Part shown: in pieces, positions 34,897 through 44,467 of the stretch
How the letters are laid out: the number at the start of each line of letters is the position of its first letter
Numbering within the stretch: position 1 is the first letter of the stretch
The notes under the pieces: model-generated
What the model was told of the DNA's origin: nothing
The model's input: the letters and a program-made list of their open reading frames with translations, nothing else
Databases searched by the model: none
Source: JAIQFL01 sp035295745
GTDB lineage: Bacteria > Acidobacteriota > Terriglobia > Bryobacterales > Bryobacteraceae
DNA length: 64,000 bases
Assembly (NCBI GenBank): GCA_035295745.1
Contig: DATGIL010000090.1
Location: 62,001 to 126,000 of the forward strand
Direction: 5' to 3'
Program-made: the position numbers and the translations under genes

Positions 34897-35337
34897 TTAC
34901 TCGGGACGCCGCTTCCATTTCGCGAGGTAGACGTCGGAAGCCAATTCCTCGAGTTCCTTATCGCGCGCCTTGGTCCACTCGGCCAGACGGCGCTCTTTCA
35001 GATGCTCCAGCAGTCGCAACTGGCGCCGCGCTTCGAGCATGACGCTTTCCCGCTTGGTGAGTTCCTTGCGACACTCGGAGCGGGTTACCGCCATTTCGGT
35101 TTCCTGCAGTTTGACGTGCAGGCGATATCCACCCAACGCCGCCAATTCTCCACCGGCCACCGGATTCCAGACACGAACCTGTTGCTCCGCCGCGTTTCCG
35201 GCGGCGGTCACCTGAGCACAGGCGTGGTCGATGCCTTCCAGCGCCGCAGTTTGCTGGCGAAATCGCTCCTCTTGTAACTCGGCCTGGATCCGTCTCCAGT
35301 CGAGGGCCTTCTGTAGCGGAAATCGAAAGCTGTTCAT
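34897..35337 (-). CDS. fliJ: Flagellar export chaperone FliJ
   Basis: 146 residues, almost entirely helical and coiled-coil, with high Glu, Gln, Arg and Leu content (FPLQKALDWRRIQAELQEER at the N-terminus). It overlaps the fliI stop codon by four bases (ATGA) as in typical fliI-fliJ pairs. FliJ stirs or chaperones substrates at the export ATPase. Sequence conservation is always weak in this family; the call relies on length, structure and the position immediately after fliI. Confidence 0.8.
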   Translation of the reverse strand: MNSFRFPLQKALDWRRIQAELQEERFRQQTAALEGIDHACAQVTAAGNAAEQQVRVWNPVAGGELAALGGYRLHVKLQETEMAVTRSECRKELTKRESVMLEARRQLRLLEHLKERRLAEWTKARDKELEELASDVYLAKWKRRPE

Positions 35338-36698
35338 TTCTTTTGGGGAGCCGCCACCACGGCCGTCGCCGTCTCGCCGGAGTCGAGCTTCGCCGCCAGG
35401 CTCTCCATCCGCTTCAAGGTCTCATCGAGAGGCGAAGTGGCGGTATGACTCTGCTGCAGAAACTCGAGCAGCTCGGGACGGAAGCGAATGCTCGTATCCA
35501 GGACCGCATTCGAGCCCGAAACATAAGCTCCCAGTTGGATCAGATCTTCCGCATCGCGGTACGCCGCCAGTGCGCGCCGCAGTTTGCCCGCCGCCAGCTT
35601 CTGACGGGGCGTCGCGATAGCCGAGGTCAACCGGCTCACCGAGTGTAGAATATCGATCGCCGGATAGTGGCCTTGCGCCCCCAGTTGACGGGACAGGATG
35701 AAGTGGCCGTCCAGGATGCCGCGGACTGCGTCGCAGATGGGCTCGTTAAAGTCGTCCCCCTCCACCAGGACCGTGAAGAAGCCGGTAATCGAACCTCGCC
35801 GGAAGTTGCCTGCGCGTTCCAGAATCTTGGGCAGCAGGTTAAAGACGGAAGGCGTATACCCCTTCTGACTGGGCGGCTCCCCGGCTGCCAAACCTATTTC
35901 GCGTTGGGCCATGGCGAGCCTGGTCACCGAATCCATGACGAGCAAAACGTTGGCGCCCTGGTCACGGAAGTACTCGGCCACCGCGAGCGAAACGAAACAG
36001 GCGCGCACGCGCAGAGGCGCCGGGCGTTCCGATGTAGCGCAGACCACTACCGAACGCTTCCGCCCCTCCGGACCGAGCTCGTTTTCGAGAAAGCCCCGGA
36101 CCTCGCGGTTGCGCTCGCCGATCATACCGATCACCGTAACGTCGGCCGCGCTATGTCGCGACATGGAACCCAGCAACGTGCTCTTGCCGACGCCGCTGCC
36201 GCCGAAGATGCCGATACGCTGTCCCTTGCCGCAGGGCAGCAGGCCGTCGATGGCGCGAATTCCGGTCGCCAACGGTTGCGTAATGTGCTCGCGCTCGAGC
36301 GGATTGGTAGGCACGCCGTACAGGCTGTAAGCGTCGCGGGCTTCGATCTGTGGGCCCCCATCCATTGGCTTCCCAAACCCGTCGATGACCCGGCCCAGGA
36401 GCCCCGGACCAACTTCTACCCTCGCCTCCCCGCTGCGCGCGGCTACCGGATCACCCAGTTGCAGCCCATCGATCTCTTCCAGGGGCATGGACAATACCCG
36501 GCCGTCGCGAAACCCGATCACCTGGGTACGGATCAGACGGCCCGTGGAGGTTCGCACCTCGCAGAAATCGCCGATGGCCACGTGCGGTCCGTTTGACTCG
36601 ATCAACAGACCCACTACTTCGGTCACGTGACCGGTCCAACAGAAGGGTGAAATCCGGCCAAGCTCAGTGAAGTAGGGCGCAAACGAGATGTTGTCCAT
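35334..36698 (-). CDS. fliI: Flagellar protein export ATPase FliI
   Basis: 454 residues, normal for FliI. The Walker A loop is GIFGGSGVGKSTLL, the Walker B region is VLLVMDSVTRLAMAQREI, and the family segment GEPPSQKGYTPSVFNLLPKI precedes the catalytic-site loop. It is the hexameric ATPase that powers type III export of flagellar subunits in the cytoplasm. It is separated by 2 bp from fliH and overlaps fliJ. Confidence 0.96.
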   Translation of the reverse strand: MDNISFAPYFTELGRISPFCWTGHVTEVVGLLIESNGPHVAIGDFCEVRTSTGRLIRTQVIGFRDGRVLSMPLEEIDGLQLGDPVAARSGEARVEVGPGLLGRVIDGFGKPMDGGPQIEARDAYSLYGVPTNPLEREHITQPLATGIRAIDGLLPCGKGQRIGIFGGSGVGKSTLLGSMSRHSAADVTVIGMIGERNREVRGFLENELGPEGRKRSVVVCATSERPAPLRVRACFVSLAVAEYFRDQGANVLLVMDSVTRLAMAQREIGLAAGEPPSQKGYTPSVFNLLPKILERAGNFRRGSITGFFTVLVEGDDFNEPICDAVRGILDGHFILSRQLGAQGHYPAIDILHSVSRLTSAIATPRQKLAAGKLRRALAAYRDAEDLIQLGAYVSGSNAVLDTSIRFRPELLEFLQQSHTATSPLDETLKRMESLAAKLDSGETATAVVAAPQKK

Positions 36699-36700
36699 AT

Positions 36701-37351
36701 TTACCGTCTCCGAAGGCAGTCCGCCAGCCCCCGCTCGATCTCGCGTAGTTGGGTATCGACGGAGGCATCCAGGTTGCCGCGCTTGGTCTCGAAAATCGCC
36801 GTGCCCGGCTCGCGCGAACCATCGGAAACTACCTCGACAGGGTTGCCGGTCACGGATTTCTGCAGTGCAGCTTTGATCGCCGCCGCCTGAGACGGGTGCA
36901 CCTTCACGCGGCAGAGTTCCTGGCCCTGGAGCTTTTCGAGTGCCGCAAGAACCAGGCCATGGAGAGCCTCCGGATCGATCGCCAGTTCGCGGCGAAGCAC
37001 TCTCTGCGCGATCGCCAGGGAGAGCTTGACCATGTCGGCTTCGGCCTCTTTGCGAAAACGCCCGCGCAGTTGAGATAACTCGTCGATGGTGCGGGCCAAT
37101 CGATCGATGACCGGCTGAAGCTCCGCAGCGGCGCGGTTCCTTCCACTTGCCTCTCCCTCGCGGACTCCCGCGTCATGCGCTTCCCGCAGGCGCTGTTGAT
37201 GCTGCTGTTCGAGTTGCGCGATCTGAGCCGCGAAATCCCGTTGCGGTTCGGCTGCAGTGAGCGTCGCTGACTCTCCCGCTCGTGGAATCTGGCGGAAAGA
37301 GGCCGGCTGGATTGGCCGGGGATCGTCAGGATGCATGATTCTAGACGACAT
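36701..37351 (-). CDS. fliH: Flagellar assembly protein FliH
   Basis: 216 residues; starts ATG at 37351, or ATG at 37336 (the fliG stop lies between). The central part is a long coiled coil with Q- and E-rich heptads (EQQHQQRLREAHDAGVREGE) and the G-x3-G-like helices common in FliH. The C-terminal globular domain contains a strand-rich segment (CRVKVHPSQAAAIKAALQ). FliH regulates the FliI ATPase. It overlaps fliG by up to 11 bp. Confidence 0.85.
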   Translation of the reverse strand: MSSRIMHPDDPRPIQPASFRQIPRAGESATLTAAEPQRDFAAQIAQLEQQHQQRLREAHDAGVREGEASGRNRAAAELQPVIDRLARTIDELSQLRGRFRKEAEADMVKLSLAIAQRVLRRELAIDPEALHGLVLAALEKLQGQELCRVKVHPSQAAAIKAALQKSVTGNPVEVVSDGSREPGTAIFETKRGNLDASVDTQLREIERGLADCLRRR

Positions 37352-38375
37352 ACTGCTCGCCCACCGTGCCCTTGAGGCTTAGCACGCCTTCCGATTCCAG
37401 CTTGCGCACGACCGCGATGATCTGCTGCTGGGATGCCTGGACTTCTTTGATTTTGATGGGACCCAGGGCATCCATGTCTTCTCGCAGCATGTCGGCGCCG
37501 CGCTGCGACATGCAACTGAGTACCTGGTTCCGCAATTGCTCGCTGGTCCCCTTCAGGGCCACCGTCAACACCTTACGATCGATCTTTGCCAGAACTTCCT
37601 TCAGGCCGACTGGATCGATGAGCAGCAGATCCTCAAAGGTGAACATCAGGTGCCGGATGGTTTCGACGAGGTTGGTGTCGTGATTCTGAATGTCGTCCAG
37701 AATCTCGTGACTGGATGCGGAGTCCAGGCGGTTGAGCATCTCGGCAACGGCTCGAACACCGCCGTAGGATTCGCGGCTGAACTCACCTAAAGCCATCAGC
37801 TTCTGCCCGATCACACCGGCTATCTTGAGGATGATCTCGGGTGAGATCTGATCGAGGCTCGCCATACGAAGCGACACGTCCGAGCGCAGGTTTGCCGGCA
37901 ACGAGGTGAGCAGGGCCGCGGCCTGGCTCGGATTCAGGTGGGATAACACCAGAGCGATTGTCTGCGGATGCTCGTTATGGATGAACTTGGCCAATTGTTG
38001 CGGGTCGGCCTTCTGGATCGCGTCGAACGAGGCAGCTTCGGTGCCCAGGGCTTTGGCGAGCCGGTCGAGCAACCGCTTGGCGGTCTCCGGGCTGAAGGCG
38101 CGCATCAGCAATTTGCGGGCGAACTCGACGCCGCCCCGCGCCACGTAACTGCCGGCAGTAGTAATCTGATGAAACTCATTTAAAACGACCTCGGCTTGCT
38201 CCGCGGAGATAGCCGTGATTTTGGCAACTTCACGGCTTACCTTCTGTACGTCGTCTTCCGCCAAATGCTGGAGCAGGTCCGCGCTGGCCTGCTCGCCGAG
38301 CACAATCAGCAGCATGGCTGCTTTGCGTATCGCTGTTAGACCCTCACCTTCCGGTTTGGTGGTGTTGACAATCAT
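37341..38375 (-). CDS. fliG: Flagellar motor switch protein FliG
   Basis: 344 residues, standard length. The ARM-like repeats are recognisable: KAAMLLIVLGEQASADLLQHL, PQQLAKFIHNEHPQTIALVL, SHLNPSQAAALLTSLP, and the C-terminal torque domain with the charged helix VDLREDMDALG-like segment (GADMLREDMDALGPIKIKEV). FliG links the MS ring to the stator and exports torque in the C-ring. It is 34 bp from fliF. FliM and FliN are not in the window. Confidence 0.95.
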   Translation of the reverse strand: MIVNTTKPEGEGLTAIRKAAMLLIVLGEQASADLLQHLAEDDVQKVSREVAKITAISAEQAEVVLNEFHQITTAGSYVARGGVEFARKLLMRAFSPETAKRLLDRLAKALGTEAASFDAIQKADPQQLAKFIHNEHPQTIALVLSHLNPSQAAALLTSLPANLRSDVSLRMASLDQISPEIILKIAGVIGQKLMALGEFSRESYGGVRAVAEMLNRLDSASSHEILDDIQNHDTNLVETIRHLMFTFEDLLLIDPVGLKEVLAKIDRKVLTVALKGTSEQLRNQVLSCMSQRGADMLREDMDALGPIKIKEVQASQQQIIAVVRKLESEGVLSLKGTVGEQYVV

Positions 38376-38409
38376 TCCATCCTCGTGTCGTCGCGAGCGC
38401 TGTCGGGCA

Positions 38410-40101
38410 TTAGCTCTCTTCTTCCTCGCGAATCCAGGTCCGCAGGATCTGCGCCGAGATCTCGGGGTCCTTGGCGACCTTTTCGCGCAGGTGTTTGGCG
38501 AGTACCTCTGAGGTCTTGGTGATGACTGGAGCGATCTTGAGCGAGTTCAAGGCCAGCGCATCCGCTTTTTCCTGCAGTGCATCGCGCTCCGCCAGTTTGG
38601 ATTCGATGGTTTGCTCGGCCGATTCGCCGATCGCGGCCTTGTCCGGCTGGCCCGATCCGGCGGCCAGGGCAGCCGGTCCCGTCATTTCCGCAGCGGCCCT
38701 CTTTTTGCGCTTATGCAGAAAAACGAAGCCGCCGATCAACAACAACACCAGAACCGCGCCGCCCACGATCAGTTGCATTCTGCGATCCATTGTTTGGAAT
38801 GAAGCCAGCGGACTTGCCGGTGCGGCCGGAGTGACTGGAGGAGGTGCCGGTTGCGGAGGCTCGAGCAGCAGAGTGGTCTCGAAGGGCAGCGTGTCGATGA
38901 CCAGTTGATCTCCCCGGTCCGCGTTGAACCCCGTGATTCCCGCGATCATATCCTTGATCACCTTGAGCTTGTCCGTCGACGGAGGAACCAGGACTCGCTT
39001 CATCCCGTTCTTGTCCGGCTCCCATGTAACGTCTTGATCCACCAGGACTGCCAGCGACATCTTCTTGATCCCGCCTGCCGGGATGCGAGTCTTCTTGACT
39101 GTCCGTGTGGATTGGTAAGTAATGTTCTCGGTTACCCGCGAGACGGACCGCGAACTGCTTCCCGAACGGGAAGTGGGGCGGGGAAGCGTCGACGCGGTAC
39201 CCGGGACGCCAGTCGCAGCCCCGGAACCGGAACTGTCCTCACTGCGTTGCGAACTCGACATCACCGAGCGCGCAGGGTCGAAAATCTCCTCGCTTTGCTC
39301 GCCGCCGGTAAAGTCGCATTCCACCGAGACGCCGGCGCGGAATTTGTTCTCACCGAGGAGCGGGCCGAGAGTGGAGTTGATCTTCGTGAGCAGGTCGGCC
39401 TCGACCTTGTGGCGGTAATCGAGGACCGCCTCGGAGGGCTCCGGCCCGTCCAGCGCGCCTGGAGGGCGAGGGCGCCCCAACAGATTCCCGTTCATATCGA
39501 GTACCGAAACGGCATCCGGCGAGAGGCCTTCCACGGCACTTGCAACCAAGTGGTTGATCGCCACCACATTCTGGGGAGCAATGCGTGCGCCCTGGCGTAT
39601 CTTGACCAAGACGCTCGCTTTTGCCGGCTGCTGCGCGTCGAGGAAAACCGAGTCCTTGGGAAACGTCAGATGGACCCGCGCCTGTTCGACCTCCGCCAGC
39701 GACATTACCGAGCGCTCCAGTTCCCCTTCCAGAGCGCGCCGGTAATTGACATGTTCGGTGAACTCGGTGGCGCCCAGATTGGGCTTGTCGAACAACTCAA
39801 AGCCGATCTGTCCGGTTTTCGGCAACCCGGCCGCAGCCATCGAGATGCGGAGTTCGGCGAGCCGCGCAGACGGGACCAGGACAGCGCCGCCAGCTTCCGG
39901 CAGACGGTAATCCACTCCGGTCTCTTTCAATTTCTGAACGATTCCCGCCGCATCCTCCGGTGCCAAACCGGTGAACAGAGGCTTAAAATCGCCCTCCCGC
40001 TGATTTCGGACCAACGCGTACAGACCGGCGCAGACCAGTACAGCCACCACCACGATGCTGATTCGCTGTTTGGCGGAGAGATTGGCCAGGATTTTGTTCA
40101 T
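38410..40101 (-). CDS. fliF: Flagellar MS-ring protein FliF
   Basis: 563 residues, two transmembrane segments as expected: ISIVVVAVLVCAGLYALV near the N-terminus and LIVGGAVLVLLLIGGFVFL near residue 445, followed by a charged cytoplasmic tail that binds FliG. Periplasmic motifs include GVDYRLPEAGGAVLVPSARL, EQARVHLTFPKDSVFLD and VEGLSPDAVSVLDMNG. It forms the ring in the inner membrane around the export gate. It follows fliE by 60 bp. Confidence 0.96.
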   Translation of the reverse strand: MNKILANLSAKQRISIVVVAVLVCAGLYALVRNQREGDFKPLFTGLAPEDAAGIVQKLKETGVDYRLPEAGGAVLVPSARLAELRISMAAAGLPKTGQIGFELFDKPNLGATEFTEHVNYRRALEGELERSVMSLAEVEQARVHLTFPKDSVFLDAQQPAKASVLVKIRQGARIAPQNVVAINHLVASAVEGLSPDAVSVLDMNGNLLGRPRPPGALDGPEPSEAVLDYRHKVEADLLTKINSTLGPLLGENKFRAGVSVECDFTGGEQSEEIFDPARSVMSSSQRSEDSSGSGAATGVPGTASTLPRPTSRSGSSSRSVSRVTENITYQSTRTVKKTRIPAGGIKKMSLAVLVDQDVTWEPDKNGMKRVLVPPSTDKLKVIKDMIAGITGFNADRGDQLVIDTLPFETTLLLEPPQPAPPPVTPAAPASPLASFQTMDRRMQLIVGGAVLVLLLIGGFVFLHKRKKRAAAEMTGPAALAAGSGQPDKAAIGESAEQTIESKLAERDALQEKADALALNSLKIAPVITKTSEVLAKHLREKVAKDPEISAQILRTWIREEEES

Positions 40102-40161
40102 GGCGCTTCGTTTTCAATCGCCTGACGGTTAGATCGGCAGCGCGCGTCGAAAACCTTAGCC

Positions 40162-40458
40162 CTACAATTGCATTCGCATGATCTCCTGGTATGCGCTCAC
40201 TACTTTATTTCGCACCTGGAGAAACATGTCGAAAGCCATCTCGGCTCGCTGGGCTGCCAGGATGGTCGTGTGCAGTTCTTCCCCGTCGCCCGAGAGAAAA
40301 CGTCGCGCGGACTCGGTGGCACTCTGTCCGTATGCCTCCACTTGTTGAATGGCGCTGGCGAACACGTCCTGGAAGGCGCCGCCTGTCGATGGCTGCCCGG
40401 CCGGGCGGATCGAATCCGGAGTGACCCCTCCGGAAATCGGAGAAATGGGTACCGACAT
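40162..40458 (-). CDS. fliE: Flagellar hook-basal body protein FliE
   Basis: 98 residues, the usual length. The C-terminal half carries the family signature: DGEELHTTILAAQRAEMAFD, then MFLQVRNKVVSAYQEIMRMQ. It connects the MS ring to the proximal rod. The gene is 9 bp from flgC and the order flgB-flgC-fliE-fliF is the standard one. Confidence 0.95.
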   Translation of the reverse strand: MSVPISPISGGVTPDSIRPAGQPSTGGAFQDVFASAIQQVEAYGQSATESARRFLSGDGEELHTTILAAQRAEMAFDMFLQVRNKVVSAYQEIMRMQL

Positions 40459-40467
40459 CTATGTTCC

Positions 40468-40902
40468 TCAACGGAAGAGATCGAATGACCGCTGGATCAT
40501 ATCTTTCACCGAACTGATGGCGGCCACATTCGCCTCGTAGCTGCGAGACGCGCCCATCAGATCGACCATGTCCTCGGCCGGATTGACCCGAGGAAATGCC
40601 ACGTAACCATCCGCATTGGCGTCGGGGTGACCTGGAAGATAGCGCATTTCAGGATCGCGCATATCGGTTATGATCTGCGAGACCGCGACCCCTCCGGGCG
40701 CATCCATCTGAGCGCCGAAGATCGAGGAGAACGGAGAGGCCACGTCGGTGGTCTCGAAGACGACATCTTTGCGGCGGTACGGGCCGCCTTCGGGTGTCCG
40801 CGTGGTCTCGGCGTTGGCGAGATTCTCGGTCAACATCTCGGCGCGCGTGCGCTGTGCCGCCATTCCCGAAGCGCCGATCGAAAGCACCGAAAACAGACTC
40901 AT
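40468..40902 (-). CDS. flgC: Flagellar basal-body rod protein FlgC
   Basis: 144 residues. The N-terminal rod motif (FSVLSIGASGMAAQRTRAEM, LTENLANAETTRTPEGGPYR), the central YLPGHPDANADGYVAFPRVN and the C-terminal MVDLMGASRSYEANVAAI all match FlgC. It forms part of the proximal rod. It overlaps flgB by four bases. Confidence 0.96.
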   Translation of the reverse strand: MSLFSVLSIGASGMAAQRTRAEMLTENLANAETTRTPEGGPYRRKDVVFETTDVASPFSSIFGAQMDAPGGVAVSQIITDMRDPEMRYLPGHPDANADGYVAFPRVNPAEDMVDLMGASRSYEANVAAISSVKDMIQRSFDLFR

Positions 40903-41234
40903 GAGCCCTGGCCTCCTTGAATCGCTGATTTGACGATGCGAATCTGCGACCGCAGCAGGTTCGAAGCCAGTTGGAATCGCAGATCGTTCTCGGCCAGGAG
41001 CCGGGACTCGCGGTCGAGACTGACATCATTGCCGTCATTCTTGACCGGCAAGTCGGGAACTCCCGTTATGTGCGGCGCTCCGCCGGCAGCATTCAGAAAT
41101 TCCGACTGGAAATTGATGTCCTGCGTGCGGTAGCCGGGGGTGTCGACATTCGCAATATTCGACGCCACCAGTTTCTGCCTGGCGCTCAGGAGGTCCATGT
41201 ATCGTTCGAGTTGCCCGGACAGCCGATCCAACAT
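40899..41234 (-). CDS. flgB: Flagellar basal-body rod protein FlgB
   Basis: 111 residues with the FlgB pattern: LLSARQKLVASNIANVDTPG, YRTQDINFQSEFL, and a C-terminal EVDLDRESRLLAEN-like segment (VSLDRESRLLAENDLRFQ). First gene of the flagellar operon in this window. No sigma54 or sigma28 promoter was recognised in the 103-bp gap to the symporter stop. Confidence 0.94.
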   Translation of the reverse strand: MLDRLSGQLERYMDLLSARQKLVASNIANVDTPGYRTQDINFQSEFLNAAGGAPHITGVPDLPVKNDGNDVSLDRESRLLAENDLRFQLASNLLRSQIRIVKSAIQGGQGS

Positions 41235-41337
41235 AGCAACTTGTCGCTGCAGATCGGGGGCCAGCGCGCAAACGTCATGAAATCACCGCGGAGAAGCGAG
41301 CGGGTGTGACCGTTTTCTGGCGCGCGACAAAATCTTG

Positions 41338-43131
41338 TCAGCCCCGGAAATAGAGATACGCGCCGATGATTGCCGACAGCACAAATGCGGATCCCGCGAC
41401 TTCTTCCCAATTCCAACTGGCCCGGGTTTCAGCCAAGTCCTGCTTGGTGGAGGTGGCAAAGGTCAGGCTCTGGATGCGGGTATAATCCGGTTCCGCGGTC
41501 ATGTGGCTGACCACAACCATGACAATCGCCGACACGATCGTCAGCAAGACGCTGAAGTACTGAAAGTAAATGTTGTTGACGATCCAAAGGAACGACCCTT
41601 CGGGGTATCCGTTCTGAAACCCTGCAAGCCCCATGGTGACCGGGGTATCCACCACCATGCGGAATATCCCAAGCGCGAATCCGACGATCATCGCCCACAA
41701 TGCACCCTGAGCGTTCATCCGTTTGAAAAATACACCAAGGAAAAACACTACAAAGATCGGCGGCGCCAAATATCCCTGTACGGTCTGCAGGTAATTGTAG
41801 AGCCCCTGCGCGCCGCGGATGACGGGAATCCAGGCAAAGGCGATCAGGACCATAATGACGGTCGCCATGCGCCCGGTCCGGACCAACTGGTGCTCGGAGG
41901 CTTGCGGCTTCCACTTCTGATACAGGTCGACGGTAAACAAAGTCGAGCAGGCGTTGAAGACGCCGGCCAGAGACCCCATCAGGGCGGAAAGCAAGCCCGC
42001 CACCACGATACCGCGAAGTCCGGGAGGGAGCAGGTACTGCACCATCATCGGGAAAGAGCCCTGGGCAACGGACGGAATCGATTGTCCATCGGGACCGATC
42101 ATCGAAGTCAATGCCGGGACCTTGCCGCTTTTGGCGAGTGCGTAGCATACCAGACCGGGAATGATGAACAGGTAGACCGGGAAGAGCTTGAGGAACGCAG
42201 CGAAAATGCTACCCCGGCGGGCAACCGCCTGATTCGGAGCACCCAGCGCGCGCTGCACGATGTACTGGTCGGTGCACCAATACCAGAGCCCGACCACCGG
42301 GGCGCAGACCGCCATGCCCAGCCACGGGAAATTCCCGTTGAAGTACCAGGCCTGTTTCACGATCTGACCTCCAGAGCCCCTTTCGATGATGGGCGCCCAT
42401 GTGCCCGTCTGTCCCGCCGGGATCAGCGGCTTCCAGAGATTGAACATATCCGAGCCGCACCAGTGCCGCAGTTCGCTCCACCCTCCCAGTTTTCCGAGTC
42501 CATAGAAGGTGAGGCAGGCCGACCCGACGATCAGCACTACCACCTGCACCGCATCGTTATACGCCACGGCACGCATGCCGCCGAGCACGGTGTATAGGCC
42601 GGTGAGGGCGATCACCGCGACTGATCCGATCCAGAAGCTGTCGATTTCGGTGCCGCCGAGATTCAGCCGGACCTCCGGGAACAGCGTACTGAAGACCACC
42701 CCGCCCGCGAAGATGCCCACGGCGATCTTGGAAACGATAAAAGTAATGATCGAAACGACCGAAAGCACGTAGCGGGAGTTAGTACTAAACCGGCGCTCCA
42801 GAAACTCTGGCATGGTAAACACCATGGACCGCATGTAGAAAGGCACGAACACCCAACCCAGGATGAGCAGGCACCAGGCATGCAATTCGTAGTGCGCCAG
42901 CGCAACACCGCTCGTGGCGCCAGCGCCGGCCAGACCAACCACGTGTTCCGAGCCGATATTAGAGGCGAAGATGGAGGCGCCGATGACCCACCAGCCCAGA
43001 TTGCGGCCGGCCAGGAAGTAATCGCTCGTCGAGTCCTTCCCTTTGCGGACCACCCAGGTAGCGACGCATAGAAGGATGGCGAAATAGCATCCGATTACTA
43101 CCCAATCGAGTCCCGTAATCTGCGACGTCAT
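41338..43131 (-). CDS. Sodium:solute symporter (SSS family, SGLT-like)
   Basis: 597 residues from the ATG at 43131 (aggggg upstream). About fourteen transmembrane helices; the SSS motifs are present: YFLAGRNLGWWVIGASIFAS, NIGSEHVVGLAGAGA, GGMRAVAYNDAVQ, and the GLLSALMGSLAGVFNACSTL segment of helix eight. The branch with these motifs carries sugars such as glucose or galactose, or inositol, with Na+. The sugar is not fixed by sequence. It is the first gene of the minus block and ends 103 bp before the flgB start, so readthrough is possible. Confidence 0.9.
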   Translation of the reverse strand: MTSQITGLDWVVIGCYFAILLCVATWVVRKGKDSTSDYFLAGRNLGWWVIGASIFASNIGSEHVVGLAGAGATSGVALAHYELHAWCLLILGWVFVPFYMRSMVFTMPEFLERRFSTNSRYVLSVVSIITFIVSKIAVGIFAGGVVFSTLFPEVRLNLGGTEIDSFWIGSVAVIALTGLYTVLGGMRAVAYNDAVQVVVLIVGSACLTFYGLGKLGGWSELRHWCGSDMFNLWKPLIPAGQTGTWAPIIERGSGGQIVKQAWYFNGNFPWLGMAVCAPVVGLWYWCTDQYIVQRALGAPNQAVARRGSIFAAFLKLFPVYLFIIPGLVCYALAKSGKVPALTSMIGPDGQSIPSVAQGSFPMMVQYLLPPGLRGIVVAGLLSALMGSLAGVFNACSTLFTVDLYQKWKPQASEHQLVRTGRMATVIMVLIAFAWIPVIRGAQGLYNYLQTVQGYLAPPIFVVFFLGVFFKRMNAQGALWAMIVGFALGIFRMVVDTPVTMGLAGFQNGYPEGSFLWIVNNIYFQYFSVLLTIVSAIVMVVVSHMTAEPDYTRIQSLTFATSTKQDLAETRASWNWEEVAGSAFVLSAIIGAYLYFRG

Positions 43132-43234
43132 TATTTTGTTGTCCCCCTGAACAGAGTAAACCAAAGCAACACGGAAACAAGCGAAATGCCAGAGAAATTC
43201 CCTGGAAAGCAACACTCGTCCGCCGAATCATCCA

Positions 43235-43261
43235 TTTTCGCCGGTGGTATCGTATTATCCA
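43235..43261 (+). promoter_or_regulatory. DUF4384 box, copy 1
   Basis: TTTTCG at 43235 and gtggtatcgtattatcc (43244-43260) lie 31 bp before the start of the first DUF4384 gene. The sequence matches copy 2 at 44468-44494 at most positions: TTTT-x-G at the left, GTGGTATCGTAT in the middle, then CCA. The TATTAT at 43253 could serve as a -10 element. The box is probably a shared promoter or regulator site. Confidence 0.6.
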
Positions 43262-43291
43262 AGGGAGCCGGTCTGTAGACCGGAGGAGCAA

Positions 43292-44320
43292 ATGTTCAAT
43301 TATTTATCTATCCGCATGCCGCTATGTGTCGCGGCGACGCTAGCGGCGGTTTTCACCGCAACCGCGCAGGATGCCCCGAAGGGGTTCACCGCGCGGGAGT
43401 TGTTCTACTCCGCCGGAGACGAATCGAGCGCCAAGCCGACGGCCGCCAAGCCTGCCGCAAAGCCCGCGCAGACCCCGCCAGCCGTAACCAAGAAGCCCGT
43501 TAACAATCCGGTGGCCAGCAACGGCAACAAGCTCGCGACCCCGTCCGATTCCACCGGCAGGCCTCCCAGGACCAGTACTACACCGCCGGTGCAGTCCGCC
43601 AGCGCGACCGCTCCCGATGGCAGCCCCATTATCCGGGCGCACGACGGAGGGCCGGACAGAGCCCCGGCACCCGCCAACGGACCCGCGCTCGGCCTGAAGA
43701 TCACAGTTCTCAAACGGATCGGAAGCGAGGATGTCGAGGTCGCACCCGACACCGTTTTCCACGCCGGCGACCGCATCCGCTTCAGCGTGCAAACCAACGG
43801 CCCCGGCTACCTCTACATCGTGAGCCAAGGCTCCAGCGGCACTTGGAAGCCTCTCTTTCCTTCTCCCGACGTCGCCGACGGAGACAACCATGTGGACGGC
43901 TGGCATCCTTACGCCATGCCCCCCAAGTCGCGGATGGTGTTCGACGAGCAGACCGGAACCGAGAAGGTGTTTATCGTCTTCTCCAAGCAGCCGGAGCAGG
44001 AATTCGAGAACATGATCTACTCGCTGCCGGGCGCCAAAGGCCAGACGCAGACGGTGACTCCGGAGCCGACCAAACCTGCTTCGCAACCCGCATCGAAGCC
44101 GCAGCAGAGCCCCAAGCTGGTGATGGCCAGTGTGACCCTGCCCGATTCCGCGATCAACAAGATGCGACAGACCTACACGCGCGACCTGATCATCGAAAAG
44201 GTCGACGATAACACTGCGTCAACTCCCGGTCAGACCAAAGAGAAGGCAATCTTCGTGGTCAACCCCACGGGTAGCAACGATCCTCGGGTAGTCGCCGATC
44301 TGTCTCTGGTCCATCAATAA
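43292..44320 (+). CDS. Secreted DUF4384-domain protein 1
   Basis: The ATG at 43292 follows a ggagga Shine-Dalgarno sequence; 342 residues. Signal peptide (PLCVAATLAAVFTATAQ), a short motif TARELFYSAGDE, a Pro/Ala/Thr-rich linker to residue 140, then the DUF4384 beta-sandwich (ITVLKRIGSEDVEVAPDTVF, DRIRFSVQTNGPGYLYIVSQ, KPLFPSPDVADGDN). A C-terminal charged region (AINKMRQTYTRDLIIEKVDD) is shared with the next gene. DUF4384 is often fused to caspase-like peptidases; here it is encoded separately. Location outside the cytoplasm is inferred from the leader. Confidence 0.85.
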   Translation: MFNYLSIRMPLCVAATLAAVFTATAQDAPKGFTARELFYSAGDESSAKPTAAKPAAKPAQTPPAVTKKPVNNPVASNGNKLATPSDSTGRPPRTSTTPPVQSASATAPDGSPIIRAHDGGPDRAPAPANGPALGLKITVLKRIGSEDVEVAPDTVFHAGDRIRFSVQTNGPGYLYIVSQGSSGTWKPLFPSPDVADGDNHVDGWHPYAMPPKSRMVFDEQTGTEKVFIVFSKQPEQEFENMIYSLPGAKGQTQTVTPEPTKPASQPASKPQQSPKLVMASVTLPDSAINKMRQTYTRDLIIEKVDDNTASTPGQTKEKAIFVVNPTGSNDPRVVADLSLVHQ

Positions 44321-44467
44321 ATCTCGGGCGGCGTGATCCATTTCGTCGCGGACTCGCGCATGTGTAAAATGAGCAGGCCATGCCGCTCACCGCGTGACGA
44401 AAGGCACGCCGCCGGATTTTGGGACTAGTACCCCAACTTCAGGCACGTTCCAGCCGTACCCCATCTG

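Noticed and set aside
41335..42597. 420-codon plus-strand frame opposite the sodium symporter
   Set aside because: Its His/Asp/Arg/Gln-rich translation is the antisense of hydrophobic codons; the minus strand encodes a full SSS transporter.
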